From positions 1,240,001 to 1,304,000 of the forward strand of contig NZ_CP095481.1 in NCBI RefSeq assembly GCF_023023025.1: a stretch of 64,000 nt of DNA. Reading direction: 5' to 3'. This DNA is from Amycolatopsis sp. WQ 127309 (lineage in GTDB: Bacteria; Actinomycetota; Actinomycetes; Mycobacteriales; Pseudonocardiaceae). The notes under the pieces are model-generated. The model saw nothing but the letters and a program-made list of their open reading frames with translations. It did no database searches and had not been told where the DNA came from. Below are positions 53,043 to 62,075 of the stretch, piece by piece. The translations under genes and the position numbers were made by a program. Positions within the stretch are counted from its first letter, which is position 1. Every line of letters begins with the position of its first letter.

Positions 53043-54521
53043 TCACCACTGCTGCGGCGGCTGACCGAACCCTCCGCTGGGCGGGCCCTGCTGCTGCGGC
53101 GGCTGTCCCCAGCCCTGCGGCGGCTGACCCGGCTGCTGGCCCGGTTGCTGCGGGTAGCCGTGCGGCGGCTGACCCGGCTGGCCGAAGCCACCCGGCTGCT
53201 GCGGCTGCTGGTGCGGCGGCGGGAACCCGCCACCCTGCGGCTGCGGGAACCCGCCGCTGGCCGGGTTGGAGCCGCCCGGCTGGCCGTAGCCCGGGGGCGG
53301 GCCGTAACCCTGCGGCGGCTGGCCGAAGCCCTGCGGCGGCGGGCCGGGCTGCCCCGGCTGGCCGAACCCGGGCTGCTGCTGCGGGCCACCGAAGCCCTGC
53401 GGCGGACCGTCGAAGCCCTGCTGCGGGCCACCGAAGCCCGCGGGCGGACCGCCGAAGCCCTGCGGACCGGTCGACGCGGCCGCGCCGTCACCGAGGCCGA
53501 CGAACTGCTTGGTCGCCGGGAGGAGCCCCAGCACGCCGATCGCCAGCACGAAGATCCCGGCGACGAGGTAGAGCGCCTGGCCGTTGCCGAACTTGATCGT
53601 CGCGCCGTCCGGCACGTCGATGCTCAGCTCGATCATGATCAGGATCGCGAAGATCAGCAGCACCGCGCCGCCGCCGACCGCCAGGAACGAGGCGATCTTG
53701 TTCTTCAGGAACGTGAACACGGCGGCGCCCAGCGCGGCCAGACCGCCGACCAGCACCAGGATGTAGTAGATGGTCAACGCGCCGGGCGAGATGTACTGCC
53801 CGGCGTCCTTGGCCGCCTGGATCTGCTGGTCGGTGACCTTGCCGACGGCGTCGGAGTACGTGGTGAAATCGCTGTCGAACATGTCGACGAAGAAGAACAC
53901 CACCGCGAGCAGGCCGAAGATCGCGAGCAGACCGGCCGCGATGTAGCCGAACAGCGGGTTGCCGCCGCCGGCCGGCGACGCGCCGAACTGCTGCTGCGGC
54001 GGCCCCCCGAACTGCTGCTGGGGACCACCGAACCCGGGCGGCCCGCCGAAGCCCTGCGGCGGCTGGCCCGGCTGGCCGAAGCCGCCAGACTGCTGCCCGT
54101 AGCCACCCGGCTGGCCGTACCCACCCTGCTGCTGGCCGAACGCCGCGGCCGGGTTGTCGGCCGCGCTCGGCGGCGGGTTGTACGGGATCGCCGGCGGCGG
54201 CTGGGATCCCGGCGGGACCAGCTGCGTGGAGTCCGCAACCGGGGCGTCACCGCCGGCCGGGTTCACCCACTGCGTCGCGTTCGCGTCGACCGGCGGCAGC
54301 GCCTGGGTCGCGCCCGCCCCGCCCTCACCCGGCTGGGCGGGCTGGACGACCTGCGTCGGTTCCGGCGTCTCCCCGAACGGGGAACCGCCTTGTGGCTGCA
54401 CGACCTGCGTCGGCTCCGGACTACCGAACGGGTTGTCCTGCTGCGGATGGGGGCCACTCGGCGGGCCCTGAGGTGGCTGGTTGCCACCCCACGGCTGGTT
54501 CGGTGGCTGCGGTGCACTCAT
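53043..54521 (-). CDS. Pro/Gln/Gly-rich membrane protein, DUF5336-like
   Basis: 492 residues. Residues 1-165 are Pro/Gln/Gly-rich with two TQVVQP motifs. Residues about 170-330 have four transmembrane helices (YIAAGLLAIFGLLAVVFFFV, IYYILVLVGGLAALGAAVF, FLAVGGGAVLLIFAILIMI, ALYLVAGIFVLAIGVLGLL). The rest repeats GFGGPPQ/GFGQPGQP. The helix arrangement suggests DUF5336, as in the mycobacterial 34-kDa antigen. It occupies the position of Rv1078 (Pra antigen, Pro-rich plus RDD domain) between metB and cbs, but no RDD motif was seen. The ATG at 54521 is the start. The function is unknown, probably in the cell envelope. Confidence 0.75.
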   Translation of the reverse strand: MSAPQPPNQPWGGNQPPQGPPSGPHPQQDNPFGSPEPTQVVQPQGGSPFGETPEPTQVVQPAQPGEGGAGATQALPPVDANATQWVNPAGGDAPVADSTQLVPPGSQPPPAIPYNPPPSAADNPAAAFGQQQGGYGQPGGYGQQSGGFGQPGQPPQGFGGPPGFGGPQQQFGGPPQQQFGASPAGGGNPLFGYIAAGLLAIFGLLAVVFFFVDMFDSDFTTYSDAVGKVTDQQIQAAKDAGQYISPGALTIYYILVLVGGLAALGAAVFTFLKNKIASFLAVGGGAVLLIFAILIMIELSIDVPDGATIKFGNGQALYLVAGIFVLAIGVLGLLPATKQFVGLGDGAAASTGPQGFGGPPAGFGGPQQGFDGPPQGFGGPQQQPGFGQPGQPGPPPQGFGQPPQGYGPPPGYGQPGGSNPASGGFPQPQGGGFPPPHQQPQQPGGFGQPGQPPHGYPQQPGQQPGQPPQGWGQPPQQQGPPSGGFGQPPQQW

Positions 54522-54649
54522 GTGGGTCTTGAACCCCCTTGACGAGGACGCGAAAGTGTTCTATTTGCGCCCACGCTATCGGATCACCCGGCAGGGCGCT
54601 CGTAACGCCCCAGCCGGGTTCGCCGATTAAGACCCTTTTCGGCTCCTGG

Positions 54650-56020
54650 TCACCGACCGGCCAGGAAACCCAGGAGGTCGTGCCGCGTGACGACGCCGGC
54701 CGGCTTGCCGTCGACCAGCACGAGAGCGCCGTCGGCCCCCTCGAGCGCCGTCATCGCGGAACCCACCTGCTCACCGCCGCCGATCGTCGGCAGCGGCGGG
54801 GACATGTGCCGGTCGAGCCGGTCGGCCAGCTGGGCCTTGCCGGTGAACAGCGCTTCGAGCAGGTCACGCTCGTTGACCGCGCCGACGACCTCGGCCGCCA
54901 TCACCGGCGGCTCCGCGCTGACCACGGGCATCTGGCTGACGCTGAACTCGGCCAGGATCGCGATGGCCTCGGCGACCGTCTCGTTCGGGTGCGAGTGCAC
55001 CAGGGCCGGCAGCTGACCGCTCTTCTTGGTCAGCACGTCGGCGACCGTCGCGCCCGAGGAGTCCGGGGGCAGGAAGCCGTAGGAGGACATCCAGGTGTCG
55101 TTGAAGACCTTCGTCAGGTAGCCGCGGCCGCCGTCGGGCAGCAGCACGACCACGACGTCGTCCTCGGTGAGGCGTTCGGCGAGCTTCAGCGCGGCCGCGA
55201 CCGCCATCCCGCACGAGCCGCCGACCAGCAGGCCCTCTTCGAGCGCGAGGCGGCGGGTGACCTGGAACGAGTCGGCGTCGGAGATCGGGATGATCTCGTC
55301 GGCGACGTTGCGGTCGTAGGTGTCCGGCCAGAAGTCCTCGCCGACGCCTTCTACCAGGTAGGGACGGCCGCTGCCGCCGGAGTAGACCGAGCCCTCGGGG
55401 TCGGCGCCGACGACCTGGACGGCGCCGTCGCTGACCTCCTTGAGGTACTTGCCGGTGCCGGAGATGGTGCCGCCGGTGCCGACACCCGCGACGAAGTGGG
55501 TGATCTTCCCGTCGGTCTGCTTCCACAGCTCCGGGCCGGTCGAGAGGTAGTGGCTCTCCGGGTTCTGCGGGTTGGCGTACTGGTTGGGCTTCCAGGCGCC
55601 GTCGATCTCGCGGACCAGGCGGTCGGAGACGTTGTAGTAGGAGTCCGGGTGCTCGGGCGCGACCGCCGTCGGGCACACCACGACGCGGGCGCCGTACGCC
55701 TTGAGCACGTTGCGCTTGTCTTCGCTGACCTTGTCCGGGCAGACGAAGACGCACTTGTAGCCCTTGCGCTGGGCGACCATGGCCAGCCCGACGCCGGTGT
55801 TGCCGGACGTCGGCTCGACGATCGTGCCGCCGGGGCGCAGGGCGCCGGACTTCTCGGCCGCTTCGATCATCCGCAGCGCGATCCGGTCCTTGACCGAGCC
55901 ACCCGGGTTCAGGTACTCGACCTTGGCCAGCACGAGCGGCTTGAGCCCCTTGGTCAACGAGTTCAGCTTGACCAGCGGGGTGTTGCCCACGAGGTCTGCG
56001 ATGTGCTCTGCGTACTCCAC
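54650..56020 (-). CDS. cbs: cystathionine beta-synthase
   Basis: 456 residues, the equivalent of Rv1077. PLP lysine in GGSVKDRIALRM near residue 44; PTSGNTGVGLAMV binds the cofactor phosphate side; GVGTGGTISGTGKYLKE is the Gly-rich loop. The C-terminal 120 residues form a CBS-domain pair (VAEAIAILAEFSVSQMPVVS, then PAGVVTRHDLLGFL) that may sense an adenosyl ligand. It joins serine (or O-acetylserine) with homocysteine. The ATG at 56020 is the start. Confidence 0.94.
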   Translation of the reverse strand: MEYAEHIADLVGNTPLVKLNSLTKGLKPLVLAKVEYLNPGGSVKDRIALRMIEAAEKSGALRPGGTIVEPTSGNTGVGLAMVAQRKGYKCVFVCPDKVSEDKRNVLKAYGARVVVCPTAVAPEHPDSYYNVSDRLVREIDGAWKPNQYANPQNPESHYLSTGPELWKQTDGKITHFVAGVGTGGTISGTGKYLKEVSDGAVQVVGADPEGSVYSGGSGRPYLVEGVGEDFWPDTYDRNVADEIIPISDADSFQVTRRLALEEGLLVGGSCGMAVAAALKLAERLTEDDVVVVLLPDGGRGYLTKVFNDTWMSSYGFLPPDSSGATVADVLTKKSGQLPALVHSHPNETVAEAIAILAEFSVSQMPVVSAEPPVMAAEVVGAVNERDLLEALFTGKAQLADRLDRHMSPPLPTIGGGEQVGSAMTALEGADGALVLVDGKPAGVVTRHDLLGFLAGR

Positions 56021-56366
56021 GCCGTCAGCCTAAACGGCCTACCGGTGGCGTTGTCCACTCAGCACGTGGCAAGGCCTCCGGGCGGTCTCCGGGTGCGCGT
56101 CGGAAATGCCGGGCATTGTGCGCGAGGTCGGGGCCGTTCCGGCGCCGGCGTGTCGCTAAGCCACCAAGCCGCTACCGGTGCCGATTCCGTACCCGAGGGT
56201 CGCCGCACGCTGAGCCGTCATCCCGTCCCGGAGGTCCCGCCCGGCGCCGTGCGCGCGGTCGCGACCCATCAGAGAAGGCAAGAAGGCCCAGCGAGTGCCT
56301 CGATGTTCGACCATCCGGCTCACCTCCCCCGGTTCCGGAATGACGAAGCTCTTTCCTGAACGGATC
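56021..56366. other. 346-bp intergenic region, no gene seen
   Basis: Lies upstream of cbs and downstream of the pentapeptide-repeat gene. No credible frame, strong hairpin or repeat was seen. It presumably holds the cbs promoter. Confidence 0.4.
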
Positions 56367-57377
56367 CTATCGGGTGCCGGGGTCCGGCGGTGCGTCCTTT
56401 CGAGTCAATCGCGTGCGGTCCGGCCGGTCGGCGATCGGGCGCTCTTCCCAGTCCGGGGGCCAGGTCCTGGCGAAGCCGCGCTGCGCCTCGGCCCCGGCGA
56501 GCCGCGCCGCGGTCTTCGTCCCGAAATCGACCGGACCTGCGAAGACGGCGCCGTTGAAGGAGTCACGGTCCCCACCGAAAACGGTGCCGCGGAAATCGAC
56601 GCGGTCCTTGAAAGCCGCTTTGTTGAAGTCGGCTTTGGTGCGGAATTCGGTGCCGCGGAACGACACGAGTTCGAGGAACGTCGTCCCGTAGCAGACGATC
56701 GACCGGATCGAACAGTGCGTGAGGTTCAGCCCGACGAGCGTCGCCCCGGAGAAGTCGAGGTCGACGTCCGGCCAGAACCCTTCGTTCGGTTGTTCGACGG
56801 ACCCGGCGCGCAGGTGCAGCTGCAGGATGCGCTGCGCGGTCTTGCGGACCTGCAGCTCCTCGGCGTTCTTCGCGGTGTGCTTGAACGGCATCCGCAGGTA
56901 CGCGCAGAGCACGTTGACGATGGTCTGCCGGTGCGGCGCGTACCCGCCGGCGAGCCGTTCGAGGGCGTACAGCCCGGCGAGCCGGACCGGCGCCTTCTCG
57001 CTGCCGAGCTGGTCGGCGGCCTTGCTGTACATCTCGGTGACCCGGCGTTCGGTGGCGTCGTGGTCCTTCTGCACCAGGTCCAGCTCGGCGGAGCGCTGCC
57101 GCCGGGCGGCCAGCAGCAGCGCGGCCGCACCCCCGGTGCCGACGACGATGTTGGCCGCGGTGCGCAGCGCGTCCAGCCGGGCGGAGTCCTCGGGCCGGCC
57201 CCCGCCGAGCAGCGACAGCAACAGCGTCGCCGCCAGCCCGGCGAGCAGCAGCAGGCCCGCGCCCCAGAGCAGGATCGTCCTCGTGCCCAGCACCCGCGCC
57301 TCGGTCCCCACCCGGGTGATCCTGCCAGCTCGGCTGTTGCCTTGGTCGCGTTCGGCTTTGTCCCGGGCGTGGTTCAC
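56367..57377 (-). CDS. pentapeptide repeat-containing membrane protein
   Basis: 336 residues. Two hydrophobic helices lie near residues 35-60 and 72-92 (TILLWGAGLLLLAGLAATLL). A predicted helical segment follows (LDLVQKDHDATERRVTEMYS). Residues about 205-285 are pentapeptide repeats of the A(D/N)LxF type (VDLDFSGATLVGLNLTHCSI, ADFNKAAFKDRVDFRGTVFG, FNGAVFAGPVDF). The role is unknown; the repeat folds as a right-handed beta helix. The GTG at 57377 is the start. It is divergent from the thiolase gene, 60 bp away. Confidence 0.85.
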   Translation of the reverse strand: MNHARDKAERDQGNSRAGRITRVGTEARVLGTRTILLWGAGLLLLAGLAATLLLSLLGGGRPEDSARLDALRTAANIVVGTGGAAALLLAARRQRSAELDLVQKDHDATERRVTEMYSKAADQLGSEKAPVRLAGLYALERLAGGYAPHRQTIVNVLCAYLRMPFKHTAKNAEELQVRKTAQRILQLHLRAGSVEQPNEGFWPDVDLDFSGATLVGLNLTHCSIRSIVCYGTTFLELVSFRGTEFRTKADFNKAAFKDRVDFRGTVFGGDRDSFNGAVFAGPVDFGTKTAARLAGAEAQRGFARTWPPDWEERPIADRPDRTRLTRKDAPPDPGTR

Positions 57378-57437
57378 GGCACTATGGTGAGCAACCGCTT
57401 AGCACGCTTAGCTCGCGATACGAGGATGTGTCACGTC

Positions 57438-58658
57438 ATGCCTGAAGCCGTCATCGTCTCCACCGCGCGCTCGCCGATCGGGCGCGCCAACAAGGGCTCG
57501 CTGGTCAGCATGCGACCCGACGACCTGACCGTGCAGATGATCCAGGCGGCACTGGCCAAGGTGCCGCAGCTCGACCCCACCGACATCGACGACCTGATGC
57601 TGGGCTGCGGCCTGCCGGGCGGCGAGTCCGGGTTCAACATGGGCCGCGCGGTCGCCGTCGAGCTCGGGTACGACCACCTGCCCGGCTGCACCATCACGCG
57701 CTACTGCTCGTCCAGCCTGCAGACGACCCGGATGGCGTTCCACGCGATCAAGGCCGGCGAGGGCGACGTCTTCATCTCGGCCGGCGTCGAGACCGTGTCG
57801 CGCTTCTCGCGGGGCAGCTCGGACTCCTGGCCGGACACGCACAACCCGCTGTTCGCCGACGCCGAGAAGCGGACGGCGTCGACGGCGGAGTCCGGCACCG
57901 ACAGCTGGACGGACCCGCGCACCGCCGGGGACGTCCCCGACGTCTACATCGCGATGGGCCAGACCGCCGAGAACCTGGCGCGGCAGAAGGGCGTCACGCG
58001 CGAGGACATGGACGAGTTCGGCGTCCGCTCGCAGAACCTGGCCGAGAAAGCCATCGCCGACGGTTTCTGGGCCAAGGACATCACCCCGGTGACGCTCCCG
58101 GACGGCACGGTCGTCTCGAAGGACGACGGCCCCCGCGCGGGCGTCACGGTCGAAGGCGTCTCGGGCTTGAAGCCGGTGTTCCGCCCGGACGGCCGCGTCA
58201 CGGCGGGCAACTGCTGCGCGCTGAACGACGGCGCGGCGGCCCTGGTCGTCATGTCCGACACGAAGGCGAGCGAGCTGGGCCTGACGCCGCTCGCGCGGAT
58301 CGTGTCGACGGGCGTGACGGGCCTGTCCCCGGAGATCATGGGCTACGGCCCGGTCGAGGCGTCGAAGCAGGCGCTGTCCCGCGCCGGCCTGTCGATCGGC
58401 GACATCGACCTGGTGGAGATCAACGAGGCGTTCGCCGCGCAGGTCATCCCGTCGTACCGCGACCTGGGCATCGACCTGGACCGCCTGAACGTCAACGGCG
58501 GCGCGATCGCGGTGGGCCACCCGTTCGGCATGACGGGCGCGCGCATCACGTCGACGCTGATCAACTCCCTGCAGCACCACGACAAGCAGTTCGGCCTGGA
58601 GACGATGTGCGTGGGCGGCGGCCAGGGCATGGCGCTGATCATCGAACGCCTCTCCTGA
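57438..58658 (+). CDS. fadA: acetyl-CoA C-acetyltransferase (thiolase)
   Basis: 406 residues, the positional equivalent of FadA3 (Rv1074c). Catalytic Cys90 is in TRYCSSSLQT; the His of the EINEAFAAQ region and GHPFGMTGAR follow, and the C-terminal Cys is in MCVGGGQGMAL. It cleaves 3-ketoacyl-CoA in beta-oxidation or condenses acetyl-CoA units. The ATG at 57438 is chosen; an in-frame ATG four codons upstream is possible. Direct repeats CGCTTAGC at 57396 and 57405 lie in the promoter region. A perfect hairpin terminator follows. Confidence 0.94.
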   Translation: MPEAVIVSTARSPIGRANKGSLVSMRPDDLTVQMIQAALAKVPQLDPTDIDDLMLGCGLPGGESGFNMGRAVAVELGYDHLPGCTITRYCSSSLQTTRMAFHAIKAGEGDVFISAGVETVSRFSRGSSDSWPDTHNPLFADAEKRTASTAESGTDSWTDPRTAGDVPDVYIAMGQTAENLARQKGVTREDMDEFGVRSQNLAEKAIADGFWAKDITPVTLPDGTVVSKDDGPRAGVTVEGVSGLKPVFRPDGRVTAGNCCALNDGAAALVVMSDTKASELGLTPLARIVSTGVTGLSPEIMGYGPVEASKQALSRAGLSIGDIDLVEINEAFAAQVIPSYRDLGIDLDRLNVNGGAIAVGHPFGMTGARITSTLINSLQHHDKQFGLETMCVGGGQGMALIIERLS

Positions 58659-58670
58659 GTCGTTGAACGG

Positions 58671-58709
58671 CCGAAGGCCACCACCGGGAGTCCCGGTGGT
58701 GGCCTTCGG
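58671..58709. terminator. stem-loop terminator
   Basis: 19-bp perfect arms beginning CCGAAGGCCACCACCGGGA around a single base, 12 bp after the thiolase stop. Confidence 0.85.
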
Positions 58710-58739
58710 CGTGTCCGGAGGTGTGATCCGGAAGCCGGC

Positions 58740-59041
58740 ACACGTGATCGGGAGGTCAACTCGCGTGATCAGAGGGTCGACACGGCGAACCCGGACGGCG
58801 GGGCCGTGTCGACCTCTCCATCACGCGTGTCGGCTCTCCGATCACGCGTGTCGACCCTGTGATCACCACCCACCGACGTGACCCCAGCCGAACCCGTGGA
58901 CCGGGGTCGGCTCGCGTGATCAGCCGCGTATCTCGCGTGATCGAGCGCGTGACTCGCGTGATTGGGCTCGTCACTCGCGTGATTGGGCTCGTCACTCGCG
59001 TGATTGGGCTCGTCACTCGCGTGGTTGGGCGCGTGGCTGGT
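58740..59041. repeat. CGCGTGATC-type repeat region with a 21-bp tandem array
   Basis: At 58916-59041 six 21-bp units stand head to tail. Units 3 to 5 (58958-59020) are exact copies of GTGATTGGGCTCGTCACTCGC; units 1, 2 and 6 are diverged. The preceding part (58740-58870) has scattered elements in both orientations built on ACGCGTGATC and GGTCGAC. No gene is present. The last unit runs up to the stop of the leftward exporter gene. Confidence 0.85.
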
Positions 59042-60573
59042 CAGTGGAGCATTACTGGTGGGGTGAGTTCCTCGCCTTCCGGGACTGCCGGGGCGGTTGG
59101 GCGGGACTTCGGGAGGAAGAGTGCCGGGATCACGCAGAGGACCACCAGGACCAGGGACCAGACGAACGTCGTCGAGAAGGCGTCGGCCGCCAGGCCGGTG
59201 GCCGCCTCGTGGGTGGCCGGGTTCATGATCGCCGCTGTGGCCGCGAGCTGGCCCTGGGCCGTCGGGACGCCGAACTTGCCCGCCAGCAGGGCCGCCAGGA
59301 TCGTCGCCATCACCGCCGAGCCGATCGCGCCCGCGGTCTGCTGGACGATGTTCGTGGCCGTGGACGCGCGGGCCATGTCCTTGGGCTGCAACGTCTGCAG
59401 CGCGGACGTCGTGATCGGCATCATCGTGCAGCCCATGCCGAGGCCCATCACGAACAGCGCCGACAGCAGCACGAAGTACGGCGTGGTCGCGGTGACCTGG
59501 GTCAGCATCGCCATCGAGCCGACCAGCAGCACCATGCCCGGCAGCACGATCTTGCGCACCCCGACCTTGTCGGCGAGCCGGCCGGCGATCGGCATCGTGA
59601 TCATCGCGCCGAAGCCCTGCGGGGCCAGCAGCAGCCCGGCGTGCAGCGTCGTTTCGCCGCGCACCAGCAGGAAGTACGTCGGCAGCAGCATCATCCCGCC
59701 GAGGAACGCGACGAAGAACAGCGACATCGTCACCATCGCCGAGGTGAACGCGCGGTTCTTGAACAGCCGCAGGTCGACCAGCGGATTGGCCACGCGCAGC
59801 GCGCGCAGCACGAACGCCACCAGCAGCGCCAGGCCGCCCAGCGCCGGCAGCCAGACCTCGACGGCCGTGACGCCGCCCGCGGACGGGATCTTCGAGACGC
59901 CGAAGATCAGCGCGGCGAGCCCCGGCGACACCATCAGCATGCCCGCGAAGTCGAAGCGGGACGCCGCCTCCGGCTCGTCCTTCGGCAGCAGCCGCCACGA
60001 CAGCAGCAGCGTGACGACGCCGATCGGCACGTTGATGAAGAAGATCCAGCGCCAGCTCACGGCGTCGACCAGCCAGCCGCCGAGGATCGGGCCGCCGATC
60101 GGGCCCAGCAGCATCGGCACGCCCAGCACCGCCATCACGCGCCCGATCCGCTGCGGGCCCGCCGCGCGGGTCAGGATCGTCATGCCGCAGGGCATCAGCA
60201 TGCCGCCGCCGAAGCCTTGCAGGACGCGGAATCCGATCAACGTCTCGATGTTCCACGCCAGGCCCGCGAGCATCGAGCCGGCCAGGAACAGCACGATCGC
60301 GACCATGTAGAGCCGCTTGGTGCCGAAGCGGTCCGACGCCCAGCCCGTGATCGGGATCACCGTGGCGAGCGCGAGCAGGTAGCCGGTGGCGACCCACTGG
60401 ATGACGTCGAACGACGTCGAGAACTCGATCGTGAGTTTCTGCAGCGCCACGTTGACGACCGTGGTGTCGAGGATCGCCATGATGGCGCCCAGCACCACCA
60501 CGGACGCGACCTTCAGCACCCCCGCGTCGAGCGCGTCACCCTGCGGCGCGGCGGCCGTACTTTGCGTTGACAT
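59041..60573 (-). CDS. DHA2-family MFS multidrug exporter (EmrB/QacA type)
   Basis: 510 residues with 14 predicted transmembrane helices. Motif A-like GWASDRFGTKRLYM lies between helices 2 and 3; LDTTVVNVALQKL in helix 1 is the DHA2 signature. The conserved GFGGGMLMPCGMTIL and GPIGGPILGGWLVD segments are present. It probably expels drugs or metabolites using the proton gradient. The ATG at 60573 is the start. No neighbouring regulator is found. The 3' end abuts a tandem repeat array. Confidence 0.92.
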   Translation of the reverse strand: MSTQSTAAAPQGDALDAGVLKVASVVVLGAIMAILDTTVVNVALQKLTIEFSTSFDVIQWVATGYLLALATVIPITGWASDRFGTKRLYMVAIVLFLAGSMLAGLAWNIETLIGFRVLQGFGGGMLMPCGMTILTRAAGPQRIGRVMAVLGVPMLLGPIGGPILGGWLVDAVSWRWIFFINVPIGVVTLLLSWRLLPKDEPEAASRFDFAGMLMVSPGLAALIFGVSKIPSAGGVTAVEVWLPALGGLALLVAFVLRALRVANPLVDLRLFKNRAFTSAMVTMSLFFVAFLGGMMLLPTYFLLVRGETTLHAGLLLAPQGFGAMITMPIAGRLADKVGVRKIVLPGMVLLVGSMAMLTQVTATTPYFVLLSALFVMGLGMGCTMMPITTSALQTLQPKDMARASTATNIVQQTAGAIGSAVMATILAALLAGKFGVPTAQGQLAATAAIMNPATHEAATGLAADAFSTTFVWSLVLVVLCVIPALFLPKSRPTAPAVPEGEELTPPVMLH

Positions 60574-60639
60574 CAGGAACGATTCCCCCAGGTAGTGGTT
60601 TCGTCCGCGAGACTACCGGGGGCCACCGACAAAAACGTC

Positions 60640-61908
60640 TCAGCAGATGCTGTCGGTCGGAACCGGGTTCGCGAGCCCGAACAGCGGCCGAAGCTTCAGC
60701 CCGATCCAGGTGCCGCCGAGCGCGAAGACGCCCCACAGCCAGCCGTGCAGGCTGCCGGTGGAGATGCCGCCGAGGTACGCGCCGATGTTGCAGCCGCCCG
60801 CCATCCGTGCGCCGACGCCCATCATGATCCCGCCCAGGATCGCCGCGACCGCCGTGCGCCACGGGATCGAGCTGTGGATCTTCCACGCGCCCGCGGCCGC
60901 GGCGGCCACCGCCGCGCCGATCATGATCCCGATGTCGGTGAGGCTGTTCTTGTCCTTCCAGATCGGGTTGGCCAGCGACGTCGCGTTCGCCTTCTGCTGC
61001 CAGAACGCCCAGCTCTCCGGGTGCAGCCCGAACACCTGCAGGACCTTCGCGCCCCACAACGAGAACGCGCTGGTGACGCCCCAGATCCCGCCCGAGACCA
61101 GGAACACCGCGCCGGCCAGCACGCCGAGCACGAGCGCGCCGGCGAGCATCGGCCACGAGCCGCGGAAGACCCGCGCGAAGCCGCGCGCGGTCGGCACGGC
61201 GTCCACCGGCGGCGGCGTGCGGCGCTTCTGCACCGCGCGGGTGACCACCACGATCCCGGCGAGCACGGCGATGGTGATCGCCCACGAGCCGAACCAGCCG
61301 ACGTGGTCGGCCAGCAGCACACCCTTGACCTCCGGCCAGCCGCTGAGCACCGGGTACGCCCAGGTGTAGAGCACCGAGCCGGTGATGAACCCGCCCAGCG
61401 TCAGCACGATGGCCGACTGGCCCGACCCGACCGCGAACAGCGTGCCGGACGCGCACGCGCCGCCGAGCTGCATGCCGATCGCGAAGAGCGTCGCGCCGGC
61501 GAAGAGGGCGAGCCCGAGCGGACTGGCCGTCGGGGCCGGCTTGCTGCCGAACAGCCCGCTGCCGGTGCCGGCGATCAGCGCGATCAGCGTCGCGGCCGTG
61601 CCGAGCAGGACGGTGTGGGCCCGCAGGCCCTGGCCGTTGCCGACGGCGATCAGCTGCCGCCACGCCGACGTGAAGCCGAACCGCGAGTGGAACAGCGCGA
61701 GCCCGAGACCGAGGCCGAGCAGCAGGAGGACGCCGGACTTGGCGCCGTAGGCCGCCCAGACGTACCAGGTCAGGCCCACCGCCAGGACACCGGCGACGGC
61801 CAGCGGGACGACGCGGACGGGCTCCTCCGGCCGCGGCACGGGCGCGGCGCAGGAGGTGGGGAACTCGAGGAACTTCTTGTCACCGGCCGGTGATTCGGTC
61901 GTCGCCAC
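60640..61908 (-). CDS. YeeE/YedE family transporter
   Basis: 422 residues with about ten transmembrane helices. Family motifs are GMQLGGACASGTLFAVGSGQ in the first half and GARMAGGCNIGAYLGGISTG in the second, each with the conserved Cys that binds the sulfur or selenium compound. Characterised members import thiosulfate. The GTG at 61908 is chosen because TGGAG lies 5 nt upstream; the longer open frame has no family similarity. It may support the sulfur-amino-acid genes in this window (speculative). Confidence 0.88.
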   Translation of the reverse strand: MATTESPAGDKKFLEFPTSCAAPVPRPEEPVRVVPLAVAGVLAVGLTWYVWAAYGAKSGVLLLLGLGLGLALFHSRFGFTSAWRQLIAVGNGQGLRAHTVLLGTAATLIALIAGTGSGLFGSKPAPTASPLGLALFAGATLFAIGMQLGGACASGTLFAVGSGQSAIVLTLGGFITGSVLYTWAYPVLSGWPEVKGVLLADHVGWFGSWAITIAVLAGIVVVTRAVQKRRTPPPVDAVPTARGFARVFRGSWPMLAGALVLGVLAGAVFLVSGGIWGVTSAFSLWGAKVLQVFGLHPESWAFWQQKANATSLANPIWKDKNSLTDIGIMIGAAVAAAAAGAWKIHSSIPWRTAVAAILGGIMMGVGARMAGGCNIGAYLGGISTGSLHGWLWGVFALGGTWIGLKLRPLFGLANPVPTDSIC

Positions 61909-62026
61909 CAGTACTCCAGGCTCGGGTCGGCGGAGCAGGACGATCAAAGCTAGGACCGGGGCCGGGTCCGTCGCAGCCCGTCGCACAGTGTGGGACGAAT
62001 GGAGCAGTCCAGTAGCCCTGAACGCC

Positions 62027-62062
62027 GAGAAGGCCCCCTCGCCGAGGCGAAGGGGCCTTCTC
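62027..62062. terminator. stem-loop terminator
   Basis: 15-bp arms GAGAAGGCCCCCTCG and CGAAGGGGCCTTCTC with one wobble pair, located 13 bp past the stop of the leftward LppU-type gene. Confidence 0.75.
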
Positions 62063-62075
62063 CGGTCTTGCGGTG

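Noticed and set aside
53013..54542. 509-codon rightward frame opposite the Pro/Gln-rich membrane protein
   Set aside because: An Arg/Leu-rich shadow; the leftward frame has transmembrane helices and a terminator at its end.
58756..59016. Leftward frame encoding repeated PITRVTS units
   Set aside because: It is produced by the 21-bp tandem repeat, has no start signal or flanking coding sequence, and all frames of the array are equally open.
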